This document shows positions 36,621-49,288 of a DNA stretch of 64,000 bases, piece after piece (within the stretch, counting starts at the first letter, position 1; each line of letters starts with the position of its first letter). The DNA lies in the NCBI GenBank assembly GCA_008508345.1, contig QNGE01000406.1:167985-231984 (forward strand), written 5' to 3'. The position numbers were made by a program, and so were the translations under genes. This DNA comes from Paragonimus westermani (lineage: Eukaryota; Platyhelminthes; Trematoda; Plagiorchiida; Troglotrematidae). Below the pieces are notes generated by a model. The model saw only the letters and a program-made list of their open reading frames with translations, had not been told where the DNA came from and did not search any database.

Positions 36621-39600
36621 ATTCCCCCTAGGACTAATCGAGCCTACTCTGGAGAAACAGAGTCCCTACAGAGTGACAGCTACCGTGAACAGGTATGTCT
36701 AGCTACTAGCGTATTAATATCGGTCGTTCCGTGCAGCGTTAAGTTTCTTCTGCCATTCCGTCTTTCCCGTTCGATATCTCCAATATCAAGATAGGCTTAT
36801 GTATTTTACTGTTGCTCCTAAAATCACCATTGTGCCTGTCAAAAAATATGCATGCTCAATTCTCACTCCGCGCGGTGTGTCAATAGTCGGCCATCAAGAA
36901 AACAGGTCAGCTAGCTCATTGAATCCCTCTGGGTGCACGACAGACTTTGGGACACTGGATCTGTCTCGCCATAATTTGTGTTGCTCAACTTCACGAAAGA
37001 TTGTTGTTCCACGCACAAAATGGTGCGATCTCACCACAAGTGACCGACGTCGGAATGTCGACCTTTGGGTGTAAAATACTCTATTCCACATGATTGCTAA
37101 CAAGAGTGGATTCACCAAAATCAATGGTGTATGATTGACATTTCAAAACCAAGTGATTTTTGTATTCACAATTTGACAATGGCTAGAATATAGTCTAGTC
37201 TAATTCTCGTATGTACCCTGCGCAGGTCAATATTCATATGGCCCTGTTTCTTTGCTGGCTTCCTGATTTTCATACACTCGTGTTTGATAAACGCCAGTTT
37301 GTCTCCACCCATGGATAGGATATTATACGGCTTGTTCACTTGTCTCACTGTTCAGTGTGTCTATCATACATGTTTATCCATGCGTTCAATTGACTACCCA
37401 CGTCAAGCTACGTGTGCGGGGGCAGACCTCGGTTAAAATATCTTTGATGCTTATTGATCACGTGCGCATTACAACGTGCGGACACACGTCAGCCTGCTTT
37501 GAAATGCGTGGGTAGGCAACCAAATTTATAGACTGCGACCAGTCATCAGAAGCTGTTCTCCGGATGGCATGAGACGCGTGGCATAGGTGGCCATGGAAAA
37601 ACGTCATTAATTCAGCTTGCTGACATATTTCTGTGAACTTTATGTTCAAAAACTTTCCAGGTACTCGATTTCGCCCGCAAAACGTGCCTCCCATACAACT
37701 AAGATACAACGCTTGAAGATCGATTGGTCGACCATGCGATCATTTGGATGAATTTGTTTATACCTCTTTTTGTACATACACGGTTTGTTCGGATACGTGT
37801 TCGACCATCACAAACACCAGCGAACTGACACTGTGGGATGATCTCTTGAACGGTCGGACTGAGTAGTAGGGGACGTATATGTTTCACACATTACGGTTAT
37901 GGAATCCACCAGATGACCCAGGAAATCGATTGTCCCGGCAGGATTTCTTGAACAGTTCACGCTGAAATCCACCAACGTCACTGCTGATCATGGAAATTCC
38001 ATACGAGACAATGGGACGAGTGGGTAACCGAGTCTAAACGTGAGATTTCCGAGCTCCCGGCGTGGCTTTGCTACTTAGGTCGTAGAGCGTTTACCGTGTT
38101 TGGATATACTGTTTCTGCAGTTGGTTCAGATGCAACCGAAGCCCTGATTTTTTACATATCAATAGTTACTTATTTCGGTACATGAGGCCGGTATCGTTAA
38201 AGAAGTGTTGGGGGTAATGTTACGAGAATAATCAAGCCGCTTTCCCTTGTTCAAAGTGGAAACCCTAACATCACAATCAAGAGTAATCTCGATGAGAAGT
38301 TATGGCCTAGGCTTCACAAATCCGCGACTGACCCAAACCGTGCAATGCTTCCTCTCTCCCATCAGAAAAGGGCGTGGAAATTCATCCTACTGATCGTGTG
38401 ATTTACCAGTTACTTTGACAGAATAAATCTATACTTGCATACTTGAGGCATGTTTCTAAATAAAGTCGCATGCTTACCGAACGAAACGGGATGGTTGAAA
38501 GCTGTTCATTACAAACAAATCAAAAAATTCACATCTGATTAGGAGGAGATTTGGATCAATTAAGTACAAGCGGAGTTGCATCAGCAATATGTGATAACCT
38601 TTCTGTTTCGTTGCTACGCTTTGGTCAAATAATTAGTTCCCCAAACCCGCTCACCCATATAGTTCTCTTTATGGAGTGATAAATTACATGTCGGCCGTAG
38701 CGCTGACGAACTTTCAGAATTAACAAGTCCCACAGGAGACGAGTGTACGTTCGAACAGTTATCACACGTGGAAGCTGTGAGAATTACTAAGTGTATTCGA
38801 TGATGCGGTCTTCAGTATATTAGGCAGTAATGCCAAGTAAAAAATAATTAAGATATCCAACAACAAAAGCGCACAGTTTCGGAGTCCTGACTCTCTTACT
38901 TTGCGGATCTCGTCCTCCGAACCTCCTAGACTAAATCTGACGGTATCCTTGAACTGAACTTAAGAATTTGGAAAGTTCTGGAAGTATTACCGCAAGTCTT
39001 TCTTATCTTACTGCTAACCAAATCCAACAGACGCTGCCTGGAGTGCTGAAGATAAGGTGAGATTGATCTAATTATACAACATCCCAAGGTTCAGTTGTCC
39101 AGGCAAGATTAATCACGTTTCCAACTTCGATCAGACAAGGACAATGACAACTTTACGCAAACATTGGCACGCCAAGAGCCACAGTTTTCAGCATAAAATA
39201 TGAAGGAAATGATGCAGGTGAACCTGAAGAACAACTCTTGTTTGTGACCGGATTGGAATACTGGGATCCTTCGTGGTGATTTCATTACAGTACTTCACAT
39301 CCCACTTTAGGAGATATGTCAGGAAAAAGAATAAGCAGCAATTTTGTGGAATTTTTTTGAAGTGTATTGACCTCTGTGGCAGTAATAAGCCTGACTATGA
39401 AAGAATCAAACGCAGCCTCTCGAACGTCCCACATTATGCGTCAAAAACCTTGATCGATAAGGTAAACATATGGGTTTTCAGTTCAACCATCATCTGGGTT
39501 TGTACTACACAGCGTTAATATGACTTGATAAAGTGGCAGTTCACTCAGCACTTATTGAAAGATTTGCCAGAGGACTGGGTGACAAACTACAGGTTCAACA

Positions 39601-41919
39601 TCATGATAAGGCATGATTTTTTCAAGCTTACGAACCACCCACAGCTACGATCTCTAGGTTTTCTCATGCAGTTGGTTAGATCATTTGATTGACCAACTAC
39701 AGGTTTACGATCCAGATGACTAGGGAGCTATCATACCAGTTCTCTAACAACAGTGCTGTTTCACAAGTGTGTGTTGTACAGTGTCCGTAATATGCACAAA
39801 CTCCGCAAGACAATTTCGTTCTCCTAATTGGTGGCTAACGGAGGTCAATTTGTAGTGTAAGGTGAAACAGTATGAAATCATGCTCATTGCTACCTCATCG
39901 TTACTAAATTAATTATCTCCATAATCCAGCATATTACTCAAGTTCGCCTAAAAATGTGCAACTGTAACCAAAACAGCGCGGCTGTTTTAAAAATTTCGTA
40001 AAACTTTCTGCATTGTTCAGCTTCATAATCTGCTGACTCCTGGAAATGTGCAGACAGTGTTTTCCTCCTTTTTCTCAAAATGATTTACCTTCTACTGAAA
40101 GGATTTGAAGACAAATCATGAGAAGCGTTGTGGGGTGCTGAAACGCCCCCTATCAAAAGAGGCCAGTAAAATAAGACCAACTTTAAAAAATTGCATGCAT
40201 CGTGAGGGGGATACAGTCTTTACTGTCAAGTACTGGACTAACTAATCGAGAAAAGATCAAAACAAAGGTCTGAACGGCACAGAGCAATCTCAACTTGTTG
40301 AAAAAACAACACTTTTTTACAGATGAACAATAATTTTACGATAGTTGTTTGGCTACAAGCGTTATTATGCTTTGATTTGTCCGTTCTTTCCTAAGTTCTA
40401 TGACCTTGCCTCGAACAACTCGATTGTTTAAGTCTGAAACGTATTCGAACTATTTGTCTTAATCCCCACCTACTATAAACAAACCGGATGCAGCAACTTA
40501 TGGCTGTTCTTGCCCGGTTGGCGTCCAGCGATCGCAATTCCGTTCGCAGCAGCATGTGCGTGAGTTCTGGTTGGCTGAACTTTCTTCAATCAAGAAGCCG
40601 CACAAGCCCAATCTCCTTACGCTTATAAAATTCTTCCATGCTAAGCCACTTGTTGGTAAAATTCTTGTAACATCTAGAAATTTTGAGTAATCACTCTTCA
40701 ACAGTGAAGTACACAGTGGGTAAGATACCACGGAAACAGCACCGGTTTGTAATTGAGAAATGTGTACACTGGGATGTGCTGCTCGATTTCGTCGTCATGG
40801 TTGAATTAGTTGGGTTTTGACATACAAATTCCGTGATGTATGTGCCTAATACTAACTGCACAACAGATGAACGTGGTGACAAGTATGCCGTTGATATACC
40901 ATTTCTTTATGCCAATTAGAATTCTGTGGTGAATGTATTAGGAAAAATTCAAACGTTCTCGTGGTACTGCTATGTCATGTTGTCTTTACCCGTTCTAGCC
41001 CAAATGAGACCATTAATGTAGGCTTTAATTAGCTTAGCCCACAATTAACTACTGCCCTGGAGTTCTGCACTGTCCACGTTGGAATGTTCAGCAGTGTCAG
41101 GTCCAAACCAGTCTATTGCCTGTTATATCGGATCTCGGTCTGTTCGGGTGTAAACCGTGATAGTGTTTAGTGTATTACTCTCTACATTTGTAGGAATTCA
41201 TAAAGTTTCCTAATGATGTACAGTTTCTATAGGGCTGACAACATATCATGATGGGTTAGTTCATTCACATCGCTATCGAGAATAGCAAAATTAATAAGTG
41301 CGTGTACAGTGGAAATAACCACTTGTCCAATGTTAATATTTAGGGAAGTGTTGTGTTCATGGCTCATACGGTGAGTAACATTGTAACCACCCGGGATAAC
41401 CGACAGTCTCTTTGGCCATCTTTATCTTATCACTTGTTCACAAAACAGCTTGTATCTCATAGTAAAGTGATAGCTGTTGTCGACGCCACTGAAAAGATGT
41501 GTGTAATATATCATGAATAAAAATAATGATACATGCATACAAGACTTGTGCGAAGGTTGTTCAAAACTATCCGTCATTTGGAATGGACAAAGCAACCAAT
41601 ATCGTACAGTTAGCATTCAATATTGCAAAATTCTAGCATGCACAAAACCATGTGTACAATGGTGTATGTTACTTGCCTTGTAATTTTTCTCTGTCAACAA
41701 AATACATCCTTCAACAGTCCAACTTGTGTGGGTACATCGTTGGATAAATGATGCAGTCATTGTTTGGAAGAAAGTTAATGTATACTTGATCAGTGTCACA
41801 CATCATTATCAGCGTCACGCGCGCCGCCTACAGTCTGAGCATTTAAATCTTGAATAGCTATTTATCTGCTACGCTCAAAATGGAAATTATTTACACAGGA
41901 ACATATTTATGAAGTCGTG
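36621..41919. other. Stretch without recognisable genes
   Basis: Minus frames at 36,894-37,124, 37,166-37,348 and 37,458-37,887 follow one another and might be a decayed transposon, but no motif was recognised. The remainder is featureless. Confidence 0.3.
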
Positions 41920-41925
41920 TTTATT
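41920..41925 (-). terminator. Poly(A) signal AATAAA
   Basis: AATAAA on the minus strand, 107 nt downstream of the stop of the DPY-30 exon, as expected for a short 3' UTR. Confidence 0.6.
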
Positions 41926-42032
41926 CTACACACAATGAACACGTGCAACATAATGGGCCATAAAAATTTCTGGAATTTATCTGAAGGTACTAGGATAATA
42001 CACAGTACATGTGCCGAAAACCTCGATGTAAA

Positions 42033-42139
42033 TCACAGTTGTTGTTCCCATTGTCTTCGAATACTTTCCGCCAACATCTGGATCGGATCCAGTGATCTTC
42101 GGTCTGCAACTTCTAGCAGAGCGCGCTGCAAGATCTCGG
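42033..42139 (-). CDS. Terminal exon of a DPY-30-motif protein
   Basis: A good acceptor (CTATTTCACTATTTACTGACAG) precedes the exon at 42,139. It contributes two bases of a codon, 34 residues (EILQRALLEVADRRSLDPIQ, then MLAESIRRQWEQQL), and a TGA at 42,035-42,033. The DPIQMLAESI segment is the second half of a DPY-30 motif, a short two-helix dimerisation fold found in DPY30 (histone methyltransferase complexes) and in ciliary proteins such as adenylate kinase 7. The first half (YLEATGL) is encoded by the exon at 49,178-49,288; phases match and the motif is continuous across the junction. Which protein this tail belongs to is open (see the NWD exon). Confidence 0.78.
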
Positions 42140-45100
42140 CTGTCAGTAAATAGTGAAATAGGTTTAATTTGACACAACAGTAACTGTATTTGCCATCAAA
42201 ATTTTATTAAAATGTGCTGGTTTTAAATTTGTTAGGATAGTTGAGTACATTTTACGGTGTTCACTCTAGAGGACAAGCAGAGATGTTTATAGTTATTTAT
42301 GTGGGTGTGCAGTCCAGTCAATAACCTCATCTAAAGGTCAAACCAGTTAAAAATTAGCATATGTACTACGGTGTAAAAAACACGTCATTTAAGAGTTAAA
42401 CGTTTTGGAAGTTCATCAGAAACGTGTAAGCGAGCAGTGAAACTGCAATCATCTATCAGCGGTGTTGTTCTGGTAAACAAGCCTACTTATTCGCATCGAA
42501 TGCATATAGTCTAAAGTGGTTAAGTCAAAGAGTTACACTGCATATACTGTAATTACGAAACATACCGTAGTAATATTCAATATATTTTGATGGCTATTCG
42601 GTGATTTATCTCTGTAACTTGCAATTCGTTTGATAGTTGACACCCATAACGTGGTATATGTTATGAGGGGGGAACAAAACATTAATGATCCTAACTTTAT
42701 AAATAGTTCAGTACAGGTTGATTTTAGTCGCATGCATGTATAGACTATCGGCTGTCGTCGCAAAAGGGGTGCTTGAAATGGGTTAAATCATTGTGAGCTG
42801 TCCGTAAGCATAATCTTTTTGTGTGCATGCCAAAATATGAAGGAAAAATATCTATTCCGCAGATCATGAGAATCTAGACAAAGTGCTTCCGAAAAGAAAG
42901 AAACGTCTTCGTTGCACTGTGTAACAAATCACGAGCAGTCCCTCGCGCCGTCCGTTCATTATACGTCCCACTTTATTTTCCAAGTCTACGGCTATCATTA
43001 GTGTATGAGTTGTTATGTGCCTGGTAACGGGGCTGACAAAACAGTTCACCATTCCTTATGTGAACATTTGTCTCAACGTTATAGCACTGAGGGAGAATGA
43101 CTGAATTGTAAAACTTCTGCCAGTTCTGAAAGATGTTTTACAAGTCCGCGTAGAATATTGCAGTGAATTCGAAAACCAAGCAATCACCAGAATGCAACTC
43201 TTCTGAACAAGACTTTGTTCACAAAATCACTTCACAGTTCATCACAACGGTGGGCTGAATCAGTTTATGTTGCACGAGCAAGGCACACTTGTAATTATAG
43301 TATTCTCAAAATCGGGTCGATAAGACATATCAGCAAGTTATTTTCTATAAATATCACAACTCTCATGCCATCGTCTAGTCAGTGCTAACCCAGAAGACTG
43401 CATGTTTGATGAATGAAAAAAGGTGGCTATTTTGGATATCGTGTGGATGAAACCCACGAACATTCGACTTGACAATATCACTTGTCGACAGGGGTGTTTA
43501 ACATTCAGATAAGCATAGAAAACAGAAAAGTAACTCTAGTGGTCGATTAAAGCAGAATGGTTGGATGAGTGTAATTAATAAACTTAAATCTTTTGTAATT
43601 GACTCTGAGCATTCACCACTGAAGTGCTGAAATCTTGGAGACAAAAATGCCTGGCTGCAAGAATGCGATATTACCAAGAGAATTTCGACTGTTATTGATA
43701 TCCTGGCTGGATTATTACAGTACATATGCAGAATCGTTCATCAGGAACGGTACCACCCAATAATACTGACTACCAGGCACCGTTAGGTGAGATAGTGTCA
43801 TCAGAGATACATGGTTATATCAAGCACCATAAGACGTATGGAGTACCGTGGTGACCAAACCGTAGAAATGAGGAGGTTTATGAATCACCCAGCTGATTGC
43901 AACGTGTTTATTGCGACACTGCCTTGACTGAATTTTCTGTCCATATAATCTCATCCACTGGCTTTCATTTTTGTCAAACAGCGTGAAATGGACGATATTG
44001 GTCCCATCGAACTTGACAATATTCTAGGTAGCACACATTTATTAACACTGATACAATTGGTTATCTGTGCATCACATGTATTTCTGTGGTGAGAGATTTC
44101 ATCACTAACTTCCAACGATACAATAAATTTACTGTCACTCGTTGTGAATATCTTCTCATTTCTACTTGAGTACGTGCATTTTCACGGAAAAAATAAAATT
44201 CAATGCAGTCATTACGAAAGATATCCGGTTATCCAGATTGCTTAGTTAGCCATCATCGTATTCGGAAAGACAAACTGACGATCGTGTTCTCAAGATCTTT
44301 TCACTGAGTACCAATAGCAGTTATCAGGAAGGCAGATGTCTGCTGTCTGCCTCAGGGGGTTGCTTTTAATTGCTTACCGAGTTCGTTGTTAAGTTATGGG
44401 ACCGAGTTTCGTCAAACTTCACGTTCACTCATGCTGATGTGAATCCGTACCCCTATTCACTGAAGCTTGTTTGTCTTGACAATGCTCATTTGATCACAAA
44501 TCACAGACCATTACGTGATAAATCTAAAACATCGCTTTTTTCCACTTGCTAGTATTCAGTGGCATCAAAAATCATAATGAACTCTTGTTTTCATTGATCA
44601 ATTCGATTTTTAATTTTTTACGTTCTTGTATATTTAGTTCCATCATAGTCCGCTGATATTGAGTAATGCGGTGCAGTGCTTCACCCGTACAATAAATATA
44701 CACATATTGATACCTCCACATTAATTTGAACGGAAGTATTGTTTTACAGTAAGACATGAATGTGATCACAAAAAAGCTGGTTAAATAGACTATTCAATTA
44801 TAAGCAGTTCTCAAAAAGGAACAGTTAACATTGTGACATGTCAAATGGTTCCCTTCCCTACACTCTGCTCTGTTCGTACCCGCATCCGTCCAAAAAGCAA
44901 CTGTTCCACATAGTTTCTTATATACAAGCGATAACGATATACTAGTAACATATACGGGTAAAAGGCGACTTGGGATATCGGGTTCGAAGGAACCGAAAGA
45001 TGTTCCCTACAAGTTACTGCCAAGTTACTGTGTCACAGTTAATAGACTGCGGTCTTGTCTTTAGAGAAAGAGTTACTCAAATGGACAAGAGACCATTGTG

Positions 45101-47142
45101 TATTCAAACATGTAAAAACTTGGCAAGCTGCGGTTGATAATTATTAATAAAAATATGAAAGGTAGAAGCCGGGAATCAACAAACCCAGCCAGCTAATCTC
45201 AACCAAACTCCGAACAAATGCAACCACCGATCGATGAGATTTCAGAAGCCGCTGAGGGAACGGTAAATACGTAATAGCACATCTTGCCCCACGCGTCAAC
45301 AGACCTATACCTCAGTACAAGTGTAGTATGGTATTAAGTTGTGCCCTTTAGCGTGTACGTATATACCATATGTTTGTTTAAAACCAACCGAAATAAGTGA
45401 ACTTTGAAACTGGTTAACCAGCTATTTCGGTAAAATGTGTCAAAAGAGTTTTTACGTACGATTAGTGTACTTTATCAGGTGAAACGAGGTATTATAGGAT
45501 GAAGACATAGGACAGAGGTGAAAATTGATTGGTAACACCACACCCACTAGTGTATCTAATCGGTTAATATCACCGATAATGCAGTGAGACTACATGACCA
45601 AGCAAGTCTTTCGTACTGCATAGAGTTGAAAAACAGACCTGCCTCAACAATGAGGAACAGACAGGATTAATTGGTTACGCAAACACTTAGGATTTGTCCG
45701 GGTGGAATCGCCTGATAGTAGCTTGTCTGGAAATAACCACTGATCACGAGCATCCCGATAGAAATTTTTCCAAATAAGCAGGATGAAAAATCATTACTCA
45801 CTCATTTCACCCATAAAAAACGTGATACAGATGGCAGTAGGCAAATACGCGTTACTAATATCTCAAGATATCGATGACTACTATCGTCACATAAACAGTC
45901 AAAAATATCACGTTTACCTGTGATTGCTAATATCTATTCTACTTGACTACGCAGCAAGGGTTTCATGAAACACCTTCATTTATTTGCCCCAATCTTTTCA
46001 GTGTTCTTTCTCACGTTCAGATGAATTATGTGTGATATAGAGTGCCACAAATCTAATCAGTCTTGCAACCTTTTCGAAGTATATCTCTAGTATTTCTGCA
46101 TGACACCGGGGAAGCTTTCTGGTAAGCTAACCCCAAGGTTTCAAATCAGACCACTAACATTTAGAGTTGATAACCCAGGTTTCGACGTTAATTAGATAGG
46201 AGCTTTCTTTCGAACGAGATAAATTAAATCTTAAACTATATGTATTTTATATCATTTGTTCCATTCCGATTGATATTACTAAAAAGGTTCCTGGTTCCAT
46301 CAATACGATACTGCAATTCTAGCCATACAACTAGTTAGTAAAAACAACTGAAACCGGAGTTCTAACTTAACCAGGCTAAGTTTTTTTTAATCTGAAATAT
46401 GAGTGTGTTGTGTTTTTTTCTACTATTTTAATTGAATTGGAAATCTTCGACCGGGGTTGATATCAGCTTAGGTTAAGGTTTCCACCCTTCAATAACCGGG
46501 ACAATAATTAGCACAATCGTGTTCTATCTGTAGCACTGAGTAAAAAGATTGGTGAACGAACTCACTATACGTAAGCCCATTAACTGATCGGGTCGTGATG
46601 AATAAAGTGTTGTGGTTCGCTTGGCTCAGTTCGGTAGATGGAGTTATGTACTAACGTATTGCTAAACACAAGAGGATTTGAAGTAATTGGTTTGCTTATT
46701 TCGTGCTTTTTAAACAATTTTTTCATGTTTCCAATTGGCATAATTTGTGAATATTCTGGTACGCACTTATGCTGGAACCAACTGCAAAAACGGCCTAATA
46801 TCATGCAGTAATGCTTTACTACCCGAGCTAAAAGTCTAAGCAAAGACACATAGAAAGGTTACATCTAATCTCAGCAATTAGCTCGTTCCACATGATATTC
46901 ACACTATATTCATTTACTAATCCACGGGATAAAATACTCCGATATAACTTTTCAGGTAGTTAACGCAAGAAACCTAAAAACCACTGCTGAATATTCAAAG
47001 TAACTCATCAATAAATAACGGGGCACATATGCCGTCTTTGAGACGTCCAACTAAAGCATTGCCTTCTCATAATTGGGTCTGTTCCGAATTAACAATTCTG
47101 TCACACTACTTATAAGTAATGTGATATTTGCTTATTAAGAAT

Positions 47143-47394
47143 ACTGATGAGTAGTCGGGGATTTGGTTTATTTTCAAGTTGACCATCACTCACATTTGAT
47201 CGCAGCCTTCGCATTCAGATAGACTTTCCAGCCAGCCTCTTTCGAAAAGAAGCACTAGACTCGAGTTTCGCTCTCATTAGAGCTTATCAGTAGTGCATAT
47301 CCTTGCCACGGCCCGGATTTGAACTCCGGCCATTCCAATCATGAGCCAACCGTGTATAACCACTGCGCCATTGATCTCACATTAGGCACGACCG
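47143..47394 (-). mobile_element. tRNA-derived SINE, left arm of fold-back 4 (full length)
   Basis: Best-preserved full arm, about 250 bp. On the minus strand the head has an A box (TGGCGCAGTGGTTATACACG) and a B box (GAGTTCAAATCCGG), then GATAT and the 45-nt hammerhead. The tail TTTTCGAAAGAGGCTGGCTG is followed by GTGAGTGATGGTCAACTTGA, and the outer end is CTACTCATCAGT. The A and B boxes imply RNA polymerase III transcription, as for other tRNA SINEs. Confidence 0.85.
47252..47296 (-). ncRNA. Hammerhead ribozyme with the catalytic G8 changed to A
   Basis: All helices are perfect: helix I GCACTA/TAGTGC, helix II GCTCT/AGAGC with an AATG loop, helix III A-T and C-G closing TCGA, and scissile C at 47,258. 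The core reads CTGATAA instead of CTGATGA; the changed base is at 47,285. G8 is the general-acid nucleotide of hammerheads, so cleavage should be lost or strongly reduced. It lies in the sense direction of the host intron. Confidence 0.85.
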
Positions 47395-47460
47395 ATACGA
47401 TCGGGCAACCTGATCATTGCTCACAAGCGAGAGTGGTTGAGCGTTCAGATTTGATCATTC

Positions 47461-47582
47461 AGTCGTGACTAATGTGAGATCAATGGCGCAGTGGTTATAC
47501 ACGGTTGCCTCATGATTGGAATGGCCGGAGTTCAAATCCGGGCTGTGGCAAAGATATGCACTACTGATGAGCTCTAATGAGA
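47461..47582 (+). mobile_element. tRNA-derived SINE, right arm of fold-back 4 (3' truncated)
   Basis: The head matches the left arm almost base for base in opposite orientation: A box 47,485-47,497 and B box 47,529-47,539, with CCGG/CCGG flanking it like a T-arm. The copy stops within the ribozyme (47,558-47,582), after helix II. The two heads form a long palindrome around a spacer of about 65 bp. Confidence 0.85.
47485..47539 (+). promoter_or_regulatory. Internal pol III promoter (A and B boxes) of the SINE
   Basis: TGGCGCAGTGGTT fits the A-box pattern TRGYNNARNGG and AGTTCAAATCC fits the B box GGTTCRANNCC. The spacing is as in tRNA genes. No full cloverleaf with acceptor stem can be folded by eye. 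Confidence 0.7.
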
Positions 47583-48710
47583 CCTTGACGTATGTCGTTG
47601 CTGGTACTGAAACTGTTAGACAATTCGCCGTAAACCCTAATCTGAGATTAAGTATGAGAACAAAACGGCGGCAGTACTCTGCCGCTTTCAGGTGCAGGCA
47701 GAATGCGAGCTAACTCAAGAATGATGTGTAAATTGTGATAGAGCATCTTACGTTGAGCATGCATTTGATACACTGAATCATGCATTCTTGTGTATAAAAT
47801 AACTAATATTCTTCTGGAGGTTGCATGCACTGGTGAATTCAACTAAGGTGCATATCAGTGAATAATGTATTCAAGACAGCCTATTGCAAAGTTAACTGTA
47901 CTGATAGTCTATAAGTCAGGCACATTTTACATCCAGAGGGGTAGTTTAGTGAAAGTATGCTGAAAGTAAGTTGTCAACAATGAGAGTCTGTGAAAGAAAC
48001 TTATTTTATTTAAGATGCACTGATCTCTCTAACGGTTATCACTCTCAGGAATCTCGGTTGCATTAGGGAGAAGAATACGCTGAGAGAGGATCAACCGCTT
48101 GTGCTCTTATTCCAAATAGACGCAATTATTCCTAGTGTGATCTATTCAGAAACTTGGCTCACTTGATGAACGGCATCATATTATCTGTGTAACCTGTCTT
48201 ACTGCCACATACGTCGATCGCCTAGCACATACCAGTCACCTTCATCGAATAAGCGAGCAGACAGTTAGCAGCAGATCACTTTATTTATCCAATAACAACA
48301 AACACGTTATGTTTATTAATTCGCATGGCTGTTTTAGATACTGACAGGTTTTTGACAAGTGTACTGAGAGTAATCACAGAAGTCACTGGTTTTGCAAGAG
48401 ACGTGATACTCATTGGAGTATATGTGAAGTGTTTTCTTCTTGTGAGACTTATTTTTTTCTAAACTTCAAGCAATCCATTAATTATGTTCTATTAATCATG
48501 AAACAGCCGTCCATCTTGTTTTGTCTCCGGTTCCACTGAGGCGTACAAAGTTCTTTTCGTCTTCCCAATTGCCACTGATTTTCTTTCGGTGGTTTAGAAA
48601 ACGTTTGTTTGTTTTTTTTCAAACCATTCTCGGTATCAGTTGCATAGTCTGCGGTACATGTGATATTGATGTCACAACTTTGGATTAGTGGAACACAGCT
48701 CAAAAGCACA

Positions 48711-49034
48711 CTAGGAAACTGTCAGATTAGGTCTTTTCGTAGTCTTCATGGTAGCTCGTAACTTGTTCCAAGACTGCTTACGGTCCGAGATTACCGGAAT
48801 TACGAGACCGAAACCATGATCAGACGGGAGAAAATACGAACCGTCAGTGTGTTCGTACAGTTCGTATGCACCACAATGAAGTAAATGAGACTGCTGTCCC
48901 CAAACTCCATAAACTGCACCTGGATGTGGACTAAGGTAAACCACAGTAGTCAAGTAAACCGTCATTGTAGAGACCGATGTAGGAGGCTGCGCTTTGGAAA
49001 ATCGAGATGTTTCTTGACTAACATTTTTCCTCAA
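48711..49034 (-). other. Unassigned open frame inside the intron
   Basis: 107 codons with protein-like composition (VYGVWGQQSHLLHCGAYELY, then YFLPSDHGFGLVIPV) and a usable donor (GACC|GTAAGC) within it. It is not phase-compatible for insertion between the two DPY-30 exons with the acceptors I could see. It may be an exon of something else, an alternative exon, or chance. Confidence 0.25.
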
Positions 49035-49177
49035 AACACTCGACGTAGCTCCCCATTAGAGTGATCCGGGCAGTGGATTGTTCACCACAAAGGATTCGTT
49101 AGAGAAAAGGGACACAGTTTAACTGCTGAACCCGATCTCCGCACTAAAGTAGATTAACAAAAAACTCAACAACTCAC

Positions 49178-49288
49178 ACAAGCCTGTTGCTTCCAAATAC
49201 CCAAGCAATTCTAGCATTTCTTCCTCCTCGGTCGGTTCACGATTTTTTCCCAACGAGCTCTTCTCATTGTCAATTGCTTCGTTGGTAT
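49178..49288 (-). CDS. Internal exon, acidic linker plus first half of a DPY-30 motif
   Basis: A pyrimidine-rich acceptor (TTTTTTTCTCATCTGGTTTAG) precedes 49,288 and a GTGAGT donor follows 49,178. The exon is 111 nt: two bases, 36 codons, one base. The peptide is an acidic linker (NREPTEEEEMLELL) ending GYLEATGL, the start of the DPY-30 helix pair. The leftover T plus CC of the 42,139 exon makes Ser, giving a continuous motif. The upstream exon is uncertain. It needs to end with one base of a codon, and a donor at 50,896/50,895 inside the last NWD exon does so. Confidence 0.75.

Larger units (their letters stand above)
42140..49177 (-). other. 7.0-kb intron of the DPY-30-motif gene
   Basis: GT at 49,177-49,176 (GTGAGT) and AG at 42,141-42,140 bound it. 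It contains SINE fold-back 4 (47,143-47,582). An unassigned 107-codon minus frame with protein-like composition (48,711-49,034) is also inside. The rest shows nothing recognisable. Confidence 0.7.

Noticed and set aside
47461..47552. Genuine tRNA gene with A and B boxes
   Set aside because: A/B boxes and a T-arm-like stem are present, but no acceptor stem closes. The same sequence recurs in several SINE arms followed by the ribozyme, so it is a SINE head.
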